DNA of 44,958 nucleotides from DATHWB01 sp040902855 (GTDB lineage: Bacteria; Actinomycetota; Acidimicrobiia; Spongiisociales; ZC4RG35): assembly GCA_040902855.1 (NCBI GenBank), contig JBBDWN010000025.1, positions 1-44,958 of the forward strand, written 5' to 3'. The position numbers and the translations under genes were made by a program. A model generated the notes under the pieces. It made no database searches. It was not told where the DNA came from and saw only the letters and a list, made by a program, of their open reading frames with translations. Positions 16,388 through 24,493 of the stretch are shown here, in pieces (position 1 is the stretch's first letter; each line of letters begins with the position of its first letter).

Positions 16388-18539
16388 CCCGCTCGACTAT
16401 CGAGATGTCCTGGCGGAATACGTCCGTCACCATCCCGGCGCGGAGACGACGGTGCTCGAAAGGGCCTACCAGATGGCCGCCCGTGCGCACGCAGGACAGA
16501 TCCGAAAGTCGGGGGAGCCGTACATCACCCATCCGGTGGCGGTCACTGCGATCCTCGCCGGGTACGGACTCGACGAGGCGACCCTGACGGCCGGATTCCT
16601 CCACGACACGATCGAAGACACCGACATCGGCCTCGAGGACATCGTTGCCGAATTCGGTCAGGAGGTGGCGTTCCTCATCGACGGCGTCACGAAGCTCGAC
16701 CGGCTCGAATACGACAGCCCGCAGCAGGCACAAGCCGCGACGATCCGCAAGATGGTCGTGGCCATGGCTCAGGACGTCAGGGTCCTCGTCATCAAGCTCT
16801 GCGACCGACTCCACAACATCCGCACCGTCTCGGCTCTGCGGGGCGAGAAGCAGGAACGTGTCGCCCGAGAGACGCTCGACATTTACGCCCCTCTCGCCCA
16901 TCGTCTCGGCGTCCAGGAGATCAAGCACGAACTGGAGGATCGTTGCTTCAAGATCCTCTATCCGGACCGTTTCGCCGAGATCGAAAAGCGCCTGCTGGAA
17001 CGTGCGCCCGAGCGGGATGTCTTCATCGAGAAGATCGTCCAGGAGCTCGAAGCCATGGTCACCGATGCCGACATTCGCGCCGACATCTCCGGCCGACCGA
17101 AGCACCACTATTCGATCTACCGCAAGATCGTCGAGTCCGGTCGTCCGTTCGAGGAAATCCACGACCTCATCGGCGTCCGCATCGTGGTGGAGACCGTTCA
17201 ACAGTGTTACGGCGTGCTCGGACTCGTCCACGCCCGTTGGATGCCGGTATCGGGTCGGTTCAAGGACTACATCGCGATGCCGAAGTTCAACTTGTACCAA
17301 TCGCTTCACACGACGGTGATCGGTCCGGACGGAAAGCCGCTGGAAGTTCAGATCCGGACCCAGGAGATGCATCGGTTGGCCGAGGCTGGCGTCGCTGCCC
17401 ACTGGCGGTACAAGGAGGGCAGGGAGGCGACGACTCTCGAATGGGCGGGAGGCCTGCAGGCGCTGCAGGGTGAAGACGACCCCGAGGAGTTCCTCGACTC
17501 GCTCAAACTGGATCTGTATCAGGACGAAGTCTTCGTGATGACACCCAACGGCGATGTCAAGACCCTCCCGCGGGGTGCCACCGCCGTCGATTTCGCCTAC
17601 GCGGTCCATACGGAGGTGGGGCATCGGTGTGTCGGGGCGAGGGTGAATGGCCGGCTGATGCCGCTCTCGACCCGGGTCGAATCAGGAGACATCGTCGAAG
17701 TTCTCACGTCCAAATCTGCGGACGCGGGTCCGTCGCGCGACTGGCTCAAGTTCGTCCGGACGTCTCGCGCCCGGTCCAAGATCAAACAGTGGTTCCTGAA
17801 GGAACGGCGCGAGCTCGCCGTCGTCGAGGGTCGCGATCAAGTGATGACCGCCCTTCGCAAGGAGGGGTTGGGGCTCGGTGCGAACGAAAGGGAGGCACTG
17901 TTCTCCGAGGTGGCCTCGGAATTCGCCAAACAGGACGTGGCCGGGCTGATGGCGGCAGTGGGCCAGGGCGAGGTGGGAGTCAACACTGTCGTCCAGCGGA
18001 TCGTCCGGTCCGTCCGGCCAGAAGAGGACGACGAGGACCTCCTTGCGCCCGTCAAGCCGAGAAAGTACTCGTCTGCCGGTCCCGGAATCATCGTCGAGGG
18101 CCTCGATGACATGATGGTGCGAATCGCCCGATGTTGTGCCCCGGTGCCCGGTGACGGGATCGTCGGATTCGTCACCGTTGGCAGGGGAGTGTCGGTCCAT
18201 CGGGACGACTGCACGAACCTGAATTCCCTTGCCGACGAACGAAGGGAACGGATGGTCGAAGTCGGTTGGAGTGCGGAGCGGGTCGGGACCTTCGCAGTGT
18301 GGGTCCAGGTGGAGGCTTTGGACCGGACCAAGCTGCTTCGAGACGTCACGGAAGTCATCTCCGATCTCGGCGGCAACATCACCGCCTCGTCGTCGATCAC
18401 AGGGCGCGATCGGATCGCCATCCTCCGCTATGAGGTCGAACTGTCGGATCCAGGATCGGTCGACAAGCTGATCAACGACCTGCGCGGGGTCGACGGCGTC
18501 TTCGCCGCCTTCCGGTTGGTGTCCGAACCCACGGATTGA
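16368..18539 (+). CDS. rel: Bifunctional (p)ppGpp synthetase/hydrolase Rel
   Basis: A 723-aa stringent response enzyme. The N-terminal HD hydrolase has His55 and His79-Asp80 (FLHDTIEDT). The synthetase domain carries RFKD (297-300), the RxKD signature of bifunctional Rel enzymes rather than the ExDD of monofunctional RelA. A TGS domain (about 385-447), a Cys-containing zinc-finger region (RCCAPVPGDG) and a C-terminal ACT domain complete the ribosome-sensing half. Both active sites look intact. ATG 16368 lies within the 3' end of apt, implying coupling. An 82-nt gap separates it from the conservon. Confidence 0.97.
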   Translation: MLSSSTDPLDYRDVLAEYVRHHPGAETTVLERAYQMAARAHAGQIRKSGEPYITHPVAVTAILAGYGLDEATLTAGFLHDTIEDTDIGLEDIVAEFGQEVAFLIDGVTKLDRLEYDSPQQAQAATIRKMVVAMAQDVRVLVIKLCDRLHNIRTVSALRGEKQERVARETLDIYAPLAHRLGVQEIKHELEDRCFKILYPDRFAEIEKRLLERAPERDVFIEKIVQELEAMVTDADIRADISGRPKHHYSIYRKIVESGRPFEEIHDLIGVRIVVETVQQCYGVLGLVHARWMPVSGRFKDYIAMPKFNLYQSLHTTVIGPDGKPLEVQIRTQEMHRLAEAGVAAHWRYKEGREATTLEWAGGLQALQGEDDPEEFLDSLKLDLYQDEVFVMTPNGDVKTLPRGATAVDFAYAVHTEVGHRCVGARVNGRLMPLSTRVESGDIVEVLTSKSADAGPSRDWLKFVRTSRARSKIKQWFLKERRELAVVEGRDQVMTALRKEGLGLGANEREALFSEVASEFAKQDVAGLMAAVGQGEVGVNTVVQRIVRSVRPEEDDEDLLAPVKPRKYSSAGPGIIVEGLDDMMVRIARCCAPVPGDGIVGFVTVGRGVSVHRDDCTNLNSLADERRERMVEVGWSAERVGTFAVWVQVEALDRTKLLRDVTEVISDLGGNITASSSITGRDRIAILRYEVELSDPGSVDKLINDLRGVDGVFAAFRLVSEPTD

Positions 18540-18621
18540 CGGGTATTCGGGCGGATTGACCCTTCAGGGATCGGCGGCTTGAGCCGATGGGACCACACGA
18601 CAATTTCAGGGGGTCCCTGCC
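18540..18621 (+). promoter_or_regulatory. Gap between rel and the conservon with a short hairpin
   Basis: Contains a perfect 6-bp inverted repeat, ATCGGC (18570-18575) and GCCGAT (18583-18588), with a 7-nt loop, and an isolated TTGACC (18556-18561). No -10 at proper spacing and no T-run were found. It could be a 3' structure of the rel mRNA or an operator for the conservon; neither is proven. Confidence 0.25.
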
Positions 18622-20919
18622 GTGTTTCGGAGACTGCGTTTGCCCGGCAAGCTCGTGCTTGCCGCAGTCCCATTGGTGCTCGCTCTCATCGGAGTTTCTG
18701 CGCTGTACGTGCAGTCCGCCTTCGCGGAGGCTGATGAAGAGCTGGCTGCTGTGCAACTGGCGGCCGTCTTGGTCGATGTTCGCAACACGGTCGATGCGCT
18801 GGCGATCGAGGCGGAAGATCCGCCGACTCACGCTGCTGAGACAGATGCACGGCTGACCGAGCTCCGTAGTTCGGTGAACGCGGCGGATGCTCCCCCGCTC
18901 GCCCGCCAGTTGGACGCCGCAGTCCGACGGCTCGCTCTCGTGCGCGCCGGGGCGCCTGAGGGCGACTTCGCAGGCTATGACCAGGTCGCAGGCGACCTCC
19001 TCTCCATAGCTTCGCTCGTGCCCGCCGAGGTGGCGAACAAAGAGTCGGCGCGCGCGCTGGAAGGCGTGTCAGCCATTGGCCGGGCTCGGCAGGTCGCTCG
19101 CGTCCAGGACCGGGCGATCACGGTGTCGTTCCCGTTGAACGAAGCCGATCGCACGACCCTCGAGCGGATTCGATCGTTGCAACTGGACTTCACCGGTTGG
19201 GTCGACCTCTTCCACACGGTCGCATCCGCCGAAGCCAGAACACTCTTTGCCCAGTCCGGAGCCCCAGTCACGATCGGCGGCGTGTCGACGCAGGTCTCTC
19301 GCGTCCTTACCGCCGAAATGGGGGTAGCGCCGATCTCCGAGGCGGACTGGAATCAACTGCTCGATGAGCGGGCCGAGACGCTCGGCGTCTTCGAGGAGCG
19401 GCTGACAGAGACGGTGCGCAGGTCGGCAGACGCCGCTGCAGCGCAGGCGGCTACTCGGGCGTGGATTGTCGTCACCGCCGCCATCGGTTCGCTCGTCCTG
19501 GCGGCCGTCATGACAGCCTTGATCTCCGGCTCGATCGTCCGCAGGGTGCGCGGGATCACCGAGCGCGCCCAGCACGTCGCCCAGGAACAGTTGCCGGCGC
19601 TCGTCGAGGCTCTTCGTGATCCGAGTGAGGACTCTGTGCTCCCTTCGATCCCACCCATGCGAGATCGGGGCGCCGATGAGATCGGCGACTTGGCGAGATC
19701 GTTCTCGGCCTTGCAGTCGACGCTCGAAGATGTCGCCGCCCAGCAGGTGGAGACATTACGGAAGGGCGTGGCCGACATGTTCGTCACCCTCGCTCGCCGG
19801 AACCGGAGCCTCATCGATCGACAGCTCGTACTCATCGACGAACTCGAATCCGACGAAGAGGATCCTGCCGCCCTCGCCGACTTCTATCGGCTCGATCACA
19901 TGGCGACTCGCATGCGTCGCAACTCCGAGAGCCTGCTGGTCCTTGCCGGCAACGAGCCACCGCGCACGTGGCGCACGCCGCTCGGAGTGGACGATGTCGT
20001 GAGGGCCGCCATCGGTGAGATCGAGGACTACCGGCGAGTCGACGTACTCACCCTCGAGTCGGTGCAACTGAAGGGAACGGTGGTCGCCGACCTGTCCCAC
20101 CTACTGTCCGAACTGCTCGAGAACGCAGCCCACTTCTCTCCGCCGCAAACTCGAGTGCGGATTTCCGGTCACTTCCACGAAGAGGGGTATCTGCTCACGG
20201 TGGCGGACCGTGGGGTGGGGGTACCCCAGTCTCGCCTTTCCGAGCTCAACGCTCTTCTCGAGAAGCCACCGGTCATCGGACTTGCGCTCGAACCGTTCCT
20301 CGGCCTCTACGTCGTCGCCATGCTGGCCAGGCGTCACGGGATCCAAGTCCGGCTCGTGCCCGGCGCACCGGGTATCTCGGCGAAGCTGCTGATTCCTCCG
20401 ACGTTGTACGAGGCGGCCCCGGTTCCCGAGTCCATCGACGAGGCGCCTTCCCGACCAGGAGAGAGCGAGCCCCCCTTCGGTCGGCGCAGGACAGTGCCGG
20501 TGCCAACCCCGGCAACTTCACCGGCACCACCGGCTCCGGTTCCGATCCCCCGGTGGGGGCCACCCTCGAAAGTGACGAATCAGCAGCCACAGGTCGAAAC
20601 CGGATCCGGCCCGGCGGTCAGTCCGGTCGAGCTTCAACCCGCCACCCTCTCGCTCGCGCAGCCCGAAGAGTCGACGGGCCCACCGGCTCTGCCCGCCCGA
20701 GTGCCGGTGGCGCCGAGCTGGAATGACGGGCCACACGCGGTCGGTGCGGACCTTCCCGTGCGCCGTCCCGGCAGCGCATTCGAGGCCGATCCGACGTCGG
20801 AGCGTCCGGTGGTCACCCAACCGGCTCGGACCCCGGACGCGGTGCGTTCCAGCTTCGGTGCCTTCCAGACCGGTCTTGCGGCCGGTCGGCGCGAAGTGTC
20901 TGAAGGAGATGAGGAATGA
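18622..20919 (+). CDS. cvnA: Conservon sensor histidine-kinase-like protein (CvnA type)
   Basis: A 765-aa membrane sensor. TM1 is about 11-32, an extracytoplasmic nitrate/nitrite-sensor-like helical domain spans about 33-280, and TM2 is about 281-301. A HAMP region follows to about 370. The DHp-like helix has His426 in FYRLDHMATRMRR. The ATPase domain shows the N-box LSELLENAAHFSPP and G1 DRGVGV. Residues 600-740 are Pro-rich and probably disordered, ending in a short conserved-looking tail (SFGAFQTGLAAGRRE). This is the first gene of a Streptomyces-type conservon. No response regulator lies nearby, as usual for these systems; signalling is thought to run through the Roadblock/GTPase partners. 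The GTG start has only a weak AGGGGG upstream. Confidence 0.92.
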   Translation: MFRRLRLPGKLVLAAVPLVLALIGVSALYVQSAFAEADEELAAVQLAAVLVDVRNTVDALAIEAEDPPTHAAETDARLTELRSSVNAADAPPLARQLDAAVRRLALVRAGAPEGDFAGYDQVAGDLLSIASLVPAEVANKESARALEGVSAIGRARQVARVQDRAITVSFPLNEADRTTLERIRSLQLDFTGWVDLFHTVASAEARTLFAQSGAPVTIGGVSTQVSRVLTAEMGVAPISEADWNQLLDERAETLGVFEERLTETVRRSADAAAAQAATRAWIVVTAAIGSLVLAAVMTALISGSIVRRVRGITERAQHVAQEQLPALVEALRDPSEDSVLPSIPPMRDRGADEIGDLARSFSALQSTLEDVAAQQVETLRKGVADMFVTLARRNRSLIDRQLVLIDELESDEEDPAALADFYRLDHMATRMRRNSESLLVLAGNEPPRTWRTPLGVDDVVRAAIGEIEDYRRVDVLTLESVQLKGTVVADLSHLLSELLENAAHFSPPQTRVRISGHFHEEGYLLTVADRGVGVPQSRLSELNALLEKPPVIGLALEPFLGLYVVAMLARRHGIQVRLVPGAPGISAKLLIPPTLYEAAPVPESIDEAPSRPGESEPPFGRRRTVPVPTPATSPAPPAPVPIPRWGPPSKVTNQQPQVETGSGPAVSPVELQPATLSLAQPEESTGPPALPARVPVAPSWNDGPHAVGADLPVRRPGSAFEADPTSERPVVTQPARTPDAVRSSFGAFQTGLAAGRREVSEGDEE

Positions 20920-21335
20920 CGAATGCAGCCGACAGCCTCAACTGGCTCATCATCCGATTCGTCGAGCACATACCGGCCGTCCGCCAAGCCGTCGTCGTCT
21001 CGAGCGACGGGCTCGCCCTCGCGGTCTCGGACGGTGTGGAACGCGAGGCCGCCGAACGACTGGCTGCTGTCGCCTCCGGTCTGATCGGACTCGCGTACGG
21101 CTCGGCAGGACGCTTCGGCGCCGGGGCAGTCAACAACGTCATCATCGAGATGGAGCGAGGCTGGCTGTTCGTCACCGGAATTCGCGACGGATCACTGCTG
21201 TGCGTCATGACCGCGCGCGATGCCGACATCGGAATGATCGGTTATGAGATGGCGCTGTTCGCAGACCGAGCAGGCGACGTGCTCACTCCAGAGGTTCGAG
21301 ACGAGCTGAAGGCCGATCTGCTCGGGGGCGCGTGA
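20916..21335 (+). CDS. cvnB: Roadblock/LC7 domain protein (CvnB type)
   Basis: A 139-aa single-domain Roadblock/LC7 protein (LNWLIIRFVEHIPAVRQAVVVSSDGLALAVSD...). The family dimerises and binds small Ras-like GTPases, as MglB does for MglA. In conservons CvnB partners the GTPase CvnD. ATG overlaps the cvnA stop as ATGA; cvnC follows 4 nt after its stop. Confidence 0.95.
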   Translation: MTNAADSLNWLIIRFVEHIPAVRQAVVVSSDGLALAVSDGVEREAAERLAAVASGLIGLAYGSAGRFGAGAVNNVIIEMERGWLFVTGIRDGSLLCVMTARDADIGMIGYEMALFADRAGDVLTPEVRDELKADLLGGA

Positions 21336-21339
21336 GGTC

Positions 21340-21693
21340 ATGACCGATCGAGCATCCGAAGGTCGGTTCGTTCGGCCGTACGCCATCACCGGGGGACGAA
21401 CCGACGTCGAAGTCGACATCGATCTCGAGACACAGGTCGAGGCCACCCCAAAGGGTCTCGCCGCCCAGTCGCGCTATCGGTGGGAGGCCGCCCAGGTGAT
21501 CGACATGTGTCGCCGACCCGTCGCCCTGGTGGAAGTTGCAGCGAGAATGGCGCTTCCGATCGGCGTCGTGCGGGTGGTGGTCGCGGATCTCGAAAAGGAC
21601 GGAGCGATCGGTGTGCACCGGCCGGCTGACGGGGATTCGGTCTCGTACACGGAACTTCTCGAACAGGTGCTCGAAGGGATACGGAGTCTCTGA
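21340..21693 (+). CDS. cvnC: DUF742 protein (CvnC type)
   Basis: A 117-aa DUF742 protein. It shows the diagnostic RPYAITGGRT near the N-terminus and a winged-helix-like C-terminal half (MCRRPVALVEVAARMALPIGVVRVVVADLEKDG). DUF742 proteins occur almost only in actinobacterial conservons. A DNA-binding or adaptor role has been suggested from the winged-helix-like part, without certainty. Its stop and the cvnD start share one base. Confidence 0.94.
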   Translation: MTDRASEGRFVRPYAITGGRTDVEVDIDLETQVEATPKGLAAQSRYRWEAAQVIDMCRRPVALVEVAARMALPIGVVRVVVADLEKDGAIGVHRPADGDSVSYTELLEQVLEGIRSL

Positions 21694-22256
21694 TGAGGAG
21701 GACACCAGTCAAGATCGTGGTGGCCGGAGGATTCGGGGTCGGCAAGACGACCTTCGTCGGCGCCATCTCCGAAATCGAGCCCCTGCGTTCGGAGGCGGTT
21801 CTTACCGACGCGAGTGTCGGTGTCGACGATCTCAGCGACGTCACCCACAAGACGACGACCACGGTGGCGATGGACTTCGGGCGTGTCGCACTGGGCGACG
21901 ATCTCGTGCTGTATCTCTTCGGCACACCGGGACAGGGGCGCTTTCACTTCATGTGGAACGAGCTTGCGCGGGGAGCGATCGGCGCTGTCATCCTGGCTGA
22001 CACCCGACGCCTGGACGACTGTTTCGCGGCGATCGACTTCTTCGAGAGTCGCTCGGTTCCGTTCACGATCGCCGTCAACACGTTCCACGGGGCGCGATTC
22101 CATCAACTCGATGCCGTCCGCTCCGCACTCCAGATCCCCGACACGTCCCCGGTGGTGTACTGCGACGCCCGGGAACGACACGAGGTCCAGCGAGCGCTCA
22201 TCGGTCTGGTCTCCCACGCATTGGAGCGAGCCCGGGCCGAAGTTCGCTCTGGCTGA
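21693..22256 (+). CDS. cvnD: Conservon small GTPase (CvnD type)
   Basis: A 187-aa P-loop GTPase related to MglA/Ras-like proteins. Walker A is GGFGVGKTT (12-20), the switch region contains TTTTVAMDFGRV, and G3 is GTPGQGRF (77-84). The usual NKxD guanine-specificity motif is replaced by NTF (129-131), as is common in this family. Likely regulated by the Roadblock protein CvnB. Its 3' end overlaps by 59 nt with the 3' end of the convergent coiled-coil gene on the other strand. A linker-free operon with cvnABC is indicated by the overlaps. Confidence 0.95.
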   Translation: MRRTPVKIVVAGGFGVGKTTFVGAISEIEPLRSEAVLTDASVGVDDLSDVTHKTTTTVAMDFGRVALGDDLVLYLFGTPGQGRFHFMWNELARGAIGAVILADTRRLDDCFAAIDFFESRSVPFTIAVNTFHGARFHQLDAVRSALQIPDTSPVVYCDARERHEVQRALIGLVSHALERARAEVRSG

Positions 22257-22959
22257 CGGTCGGTGGAAAAACGATGCCCGACGCGGTGACTTCTCGCGGT
22301 TCGACCGGGTCGGCGGAAGGGTCGGTGTCGAGTCCTTTGCGTTCTGCTCCTTCGACCGCCCGCGCCAACAGTCGCTCGAGTCGGGCGATCTCGGTGTCCA
22401 ACTCGCGGACTCGGGCTTTGGCCGAGAGCTCGCGCTGCTGCATCGCTCGCAGAATCTCTCTGTGTTCCTTGTCGGCCGCCTCTGCCCTGGCGCGTGCATC
22501 TCGTTCGATCAGCTCAGCCTTGCGGCGGGCGTCTTCGGTAATGGCGCGACTCCGGGCTTCGGCCTCGGACCGGGCGACGCGCAGGATCCGATCGGCGGTC
22601 TCGCTTGCCTGCTGGATCGCGTGCTCCGGATCGGCTTCGATCGCAGGGGCTGTCGCTGTGACTGTGCGGAGTTCGGATTGCGCGTTGGCGATCGCCTGCT
22701 CGCGTGCCTCCTCCGCCTCTGCCAGGGTCGCGTCCGCTTGCATCCTCGCCTCCGTCAGGGTGCGCTCGGCCGTCTGGCGGACCGCCGAGGCTTCCTGCTC
22801 GGCGGCGATCCGAAGATCGTCGGCGTCGCCGACGATCCCGGCCGCACGCCGCTGTCCGTCACGGACGATGGATTGCGCCTCTTCCTGTGCCTTCGAGACG
22901 AGCTTCTCGGCAACGCGTACCAGGGCCTCGGCTTGAATCTTCGCCTCGGCCGGATCCAT
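22198..22959 (-). CDS. Coiled-coil protein of unknown function (second gene of pair)
   Basis: A 253-aa Ala/Glu/Arg-rich protein. Two long heptad-type helical blocks span about 5-98 and 112-206, separated by a Pro-containing break. The tail from 207 is Pro-rich and probably disordered. The repeated A-E/R-A-x-x pattern resembles the helical parts of DivIVA-like and ATP synthase b-like proteins. The N-terminal DivIVA membrane-binding motif and any membrane segment are absent. ATG 22959 overlaps the stop of the upstream coiled-coil gene (ATGA). The last 18 codons lie antisense to cvnD. I do not recognise a family; a scaffold or polarity role is only a guess from shape and neighbourhood. Confidence 0.75.
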   Translation of the reverse strand: MDPAEAKIQAEALVRVAEKLVSKAQEEAQSIVRDGQRRAAGIVGDADDLRIAAEQEASAVRQTAERTLTEARMQADATLAEAEEAREQAIANAQSELRTVTATAPAIEADPEHAIQQASETADRILRVARSEAEARSRAITEDARRKAELIERDARARAEAADKEHREILRAMQQRELSAKARVRELDTEIARLERLLARAVEGAERKGLDTDPSADPVEPREVTASGIVFPPTVSQSELRPGLAPMRGRPDR

Positions 22960-23699
22960 CAGCGCCGCCTCCGACCTCGTCTGTCTGGTCCGGGGGAAGC
23001 GCGGAACGCGGAAGTGGTCAACTGTTCGGTAAGGGGTGCGTGCGTGGTGAGTGGGCCGGACGCGGAGTACTTCACCACTCGCGCATCGCCGTCGTGGCGT
23101 CCATTCGTCCGGGACTCCTCTGCAGGTGGCGTCAGGCTGTCGAGATCGACTGAGACAGTCCTCGTCGCGGGCGCGTCCGGCGCCGGTTCTGCGTCTTCTT
23201 CAGCATGCTTCGCGCCTTGAAGTTGAGATTCGAGATATCCGATCCTGGCGAGAAGCTCCGCCTCGCGTTCGCGGAGCACTTGAGCCTCGATCCGATGAAC
23301 ACTCTCGATCTCGGCGGCTTCGGCGGCGACGCGAGCGTGGAGTGTCGTCTCCAGATGGTCGAGTTCGACCTGGCGGCCCTCTGCCTCACTTCTGGCCGAC
23401 TCAGCCTCTTGCTCGGCGGCACGGAGGGTGTCTGCCGCCGCCGCCGAGGCTTCTGCGAGCACTGCGGAAGCCTGCTCCGTCGCTTCTTGGACGAGGACGA
23501 CGGCGGACCGCCGTGCGTCGGCGAGGAGCGCGGCAATACGGGCTGTCTCTCGGTCCGTTTCGACCGAGGCCATTTCGACGAGAAGGGTCGGTGCAGGGTC
23601 GGCGATGTGCGGAGCGTTCTTGCCGCCGAGTCCGACCGGGGCGATGACAGTTTGGACGTCGTGTTCCATGCCGGAAGAGTTCTGTGCGAGAGACAACAT
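22959..23699 (-). CDS. Coiled-coil protein of unknown function (first gene of pair)
   Basis: A 246-aa soluble protein. A long Ala/Glu-rich coiled coil is seen at about 46-165 (ending in the leucine-spaced ARIGYLESQLQG). It has a variable N-terminal tail and an acidic, Pro/Ser/Thr-rich C-terminal tail ending in a basic RRGRRR-like cluster. No signal peptide, membrane helix or enzymatic motif is present. ATG 23699 is the longest start; ATG 23669 (MEHDVQ) is an alternative, and neither has a good Shine-Dalgarno sequence. It is divergent from the MBL hydrolase and coupled to the second coiled-coil gene. The strand choice rests on clean coiled-coil periodicity; the opposite frames give Ser/Arg-rich junk. 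Confidence 0.72.
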   Translation of the reverse strand: MLSLAQNSSGMEHDVQTVIAPVGLGGKNAPHIADPAPTLLVEMASVETDRETARIAALLADARRSAVVLVQEATEQASAVLAEASAAAADTLRAAEQEAESARSEAEGRQVELDHLETTLHARVAAEAAEIESVHRIEAQVLREREAELLARIGYLESQLQGAKHAEEDAEPAPDAPATRTVSVDLDSLTPPAEESRTNGRHDGDARVVKYSASGPLTTHAPLTEQLTTSAFRASPGPDRRGRRRR

Positions 23700-23759
23700 G
23701 TTGAAACCATCGGCGTGTTCGCGCCCAAACCTGAGACATAGTGCGTAGGCCCATGTGAT

Positions 23760-23765
23760 TACCGT
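23760..23765 (+). promoter_or_regulatory. Candidate -10 box for a leaderless MBL hydrolase transcript
   Basis: TACCGT ends 8 nt before the ATG at 23774 with no ribosome-binding site between. It lies in the divergent 74-nt gap shared with the coiled-coil operon. Confidence 0.35.
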
Positions 23766-23773
23766 CGGTCCTG

Positions 23774-24454
23774 ATGCTGATCGACTCCGATGTCTTGTGG
23801 ATGGCCCAAACCAACTGTTGGGTGCTGGCCCGTGGACCGGGTGAGCCGGCGGTCATCATCGACGCTCCTCCCGACTCCGAACGGATCGTCGCTCTCCTCG
23901 CCCGCCATCGGCTCAGTGCGGCCGCCCTGGTGTTGACTCACGGCCACGTCGACCACGCCGGAGGAGCAGAGGCCGTCGAGCGGTCACTCGGCGTGAAGAG
24001 CTGGGTCCATCCTGACGATGACTTCCTCACCTTGGCGCCGGAGGATCAACTGCGGGCGCTGTTCGGCATGCGGCCGCCCGGTGAGTACGGGGCGCCGATC
24101 AACAGAGTTGCACTCGCCGACTCAGACGTTCTCGAGGTGGCAGGATTCCGGTTGAGGGTTCGGCACACACCCGGACATACCCCCGGTCACGTCTGTCTCG
24201 AAGTCATCGATGAAGGTGTGCTGTTTTCCGGGGATCAGCTGTTCGCAGGGAGTGTCGGGAGGACCGACCTTCCGGGCGGTTCATGGGACCAGCTGATCGA
24301 GTCCATGCGCAGCCGGGTCCTCGATCTCCCGGATGACTACCGGGTCCTGCCCGGTCACGGGCCGGAGACGACCATCGGCCGCGAGCGCCGCACGAACCCG
24401 TTCCTGGTGGATCTCGACGACGGGCCGGCGAGGCGCGCCGAGTTCGGTGATTAG
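23774..24454 (+). CDS. MBL-fold metallo-hydrolase (glyoxalase II-like)
   Basis: A 226-aa metallo-beta-lactamase-fold protein. The metal motif HGHVDH supplies His56, His58, Asp60 and His61. Further ligands are His in TPGHTPGH, Asp in FSGDQLF and His in LPGHGPET. A homologous glyoxalase II-type gene lies between rel and hisS in Mycobacterium, so this is the syntenic gene. The true substrate (a thioester or other ester) is unknown. Confidence 0.9.
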   Translation: MLIDSDVLWMAQTNCWVLARGPGEPAVIIDAPPDSERIVALLARHRLSAAALVLTHGHVDHAGGAEAVERSLGVKSWVHPDDDFLTLAPEDQLRALFGMRPPGEYGAPINRVALADSDVLEVAGFRLRVRHTPGHTPGHVCLEVIDEGVLFSGDQLFAGSVGRTDLPGGSWDQLIESMRSRVLDLPDDYRVLPGHGPETTIGRERRTNPFLVDLDDGPARRAEFGD

Positions 24455-24457
24455 CCT
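24452..24457 (+). promoter_or_regulatory. Candidate -10 box for hisS-aspS
   Basis: TAGCCT overlaps the MBL stop codon, 42 nt before the hisS ATG. The resulting leader would contain the palindrome described at 24482. Confidence 0.25.
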
Positions 24458-24481
24458 CGTTCCGGTCCGCCCGACGATCCA

Positions 24482-24493
24482 GAGACCGGTCTC
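24482..24493. promoter_or_regulatory. Perfect 12-nt palindrome just before hisS
   Basis: GAGACCGGTCTC is an uninterrupted palindrome ending 6 nt before the hisS ATG. It could be a protein-binding operator or chance; it would also occupy the ribosome-binding region, since no Shine-Dalgarno sequence is present. Confidence 0.25.

Noticed and set aside
16332..17624. Minus-strand open frame (430 codons) opposite rel
   Set aside because: Rel on the plus strand has complete HD, synthetase and TGS motifs; the antisense product has no recognisable domain.
18540..18621. Strong sigma-70-type promoter for the conservon based on TTGACC at 18556
   Set aside because: No -10-like hexamer occurs at 15-19 nt from it, so a promoter call is not supported.
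22274..22936. Plus-strand open frame (220 codons) opposite the second coiled-coil gene
   Set aside because: The Ser/Ala/Arg-rich product is the typical mirror of an Ala/Glu coiled coil and has no start signal or domain.
21814..23220. Plus-strand open frame (468 codons) running from cvnD into the coiled-coil region
   Set aside because: It is out of frame with cvnD and antisense to the coiled-coil genes. Its product is low-complexity Ser/Arg/Leu-rich, while the minus frames give regular coiled-coil heptads and an ATGA gene junction.
22959..23699. Annotation of the coiled-coil pair as DivIVA or ATP synthase subunit b
   Set aside because: The DivIVA N-terminal membrane-binding motif is absent and there is no membrane helix as in subunit b; only general coiled-coil composition is shared.
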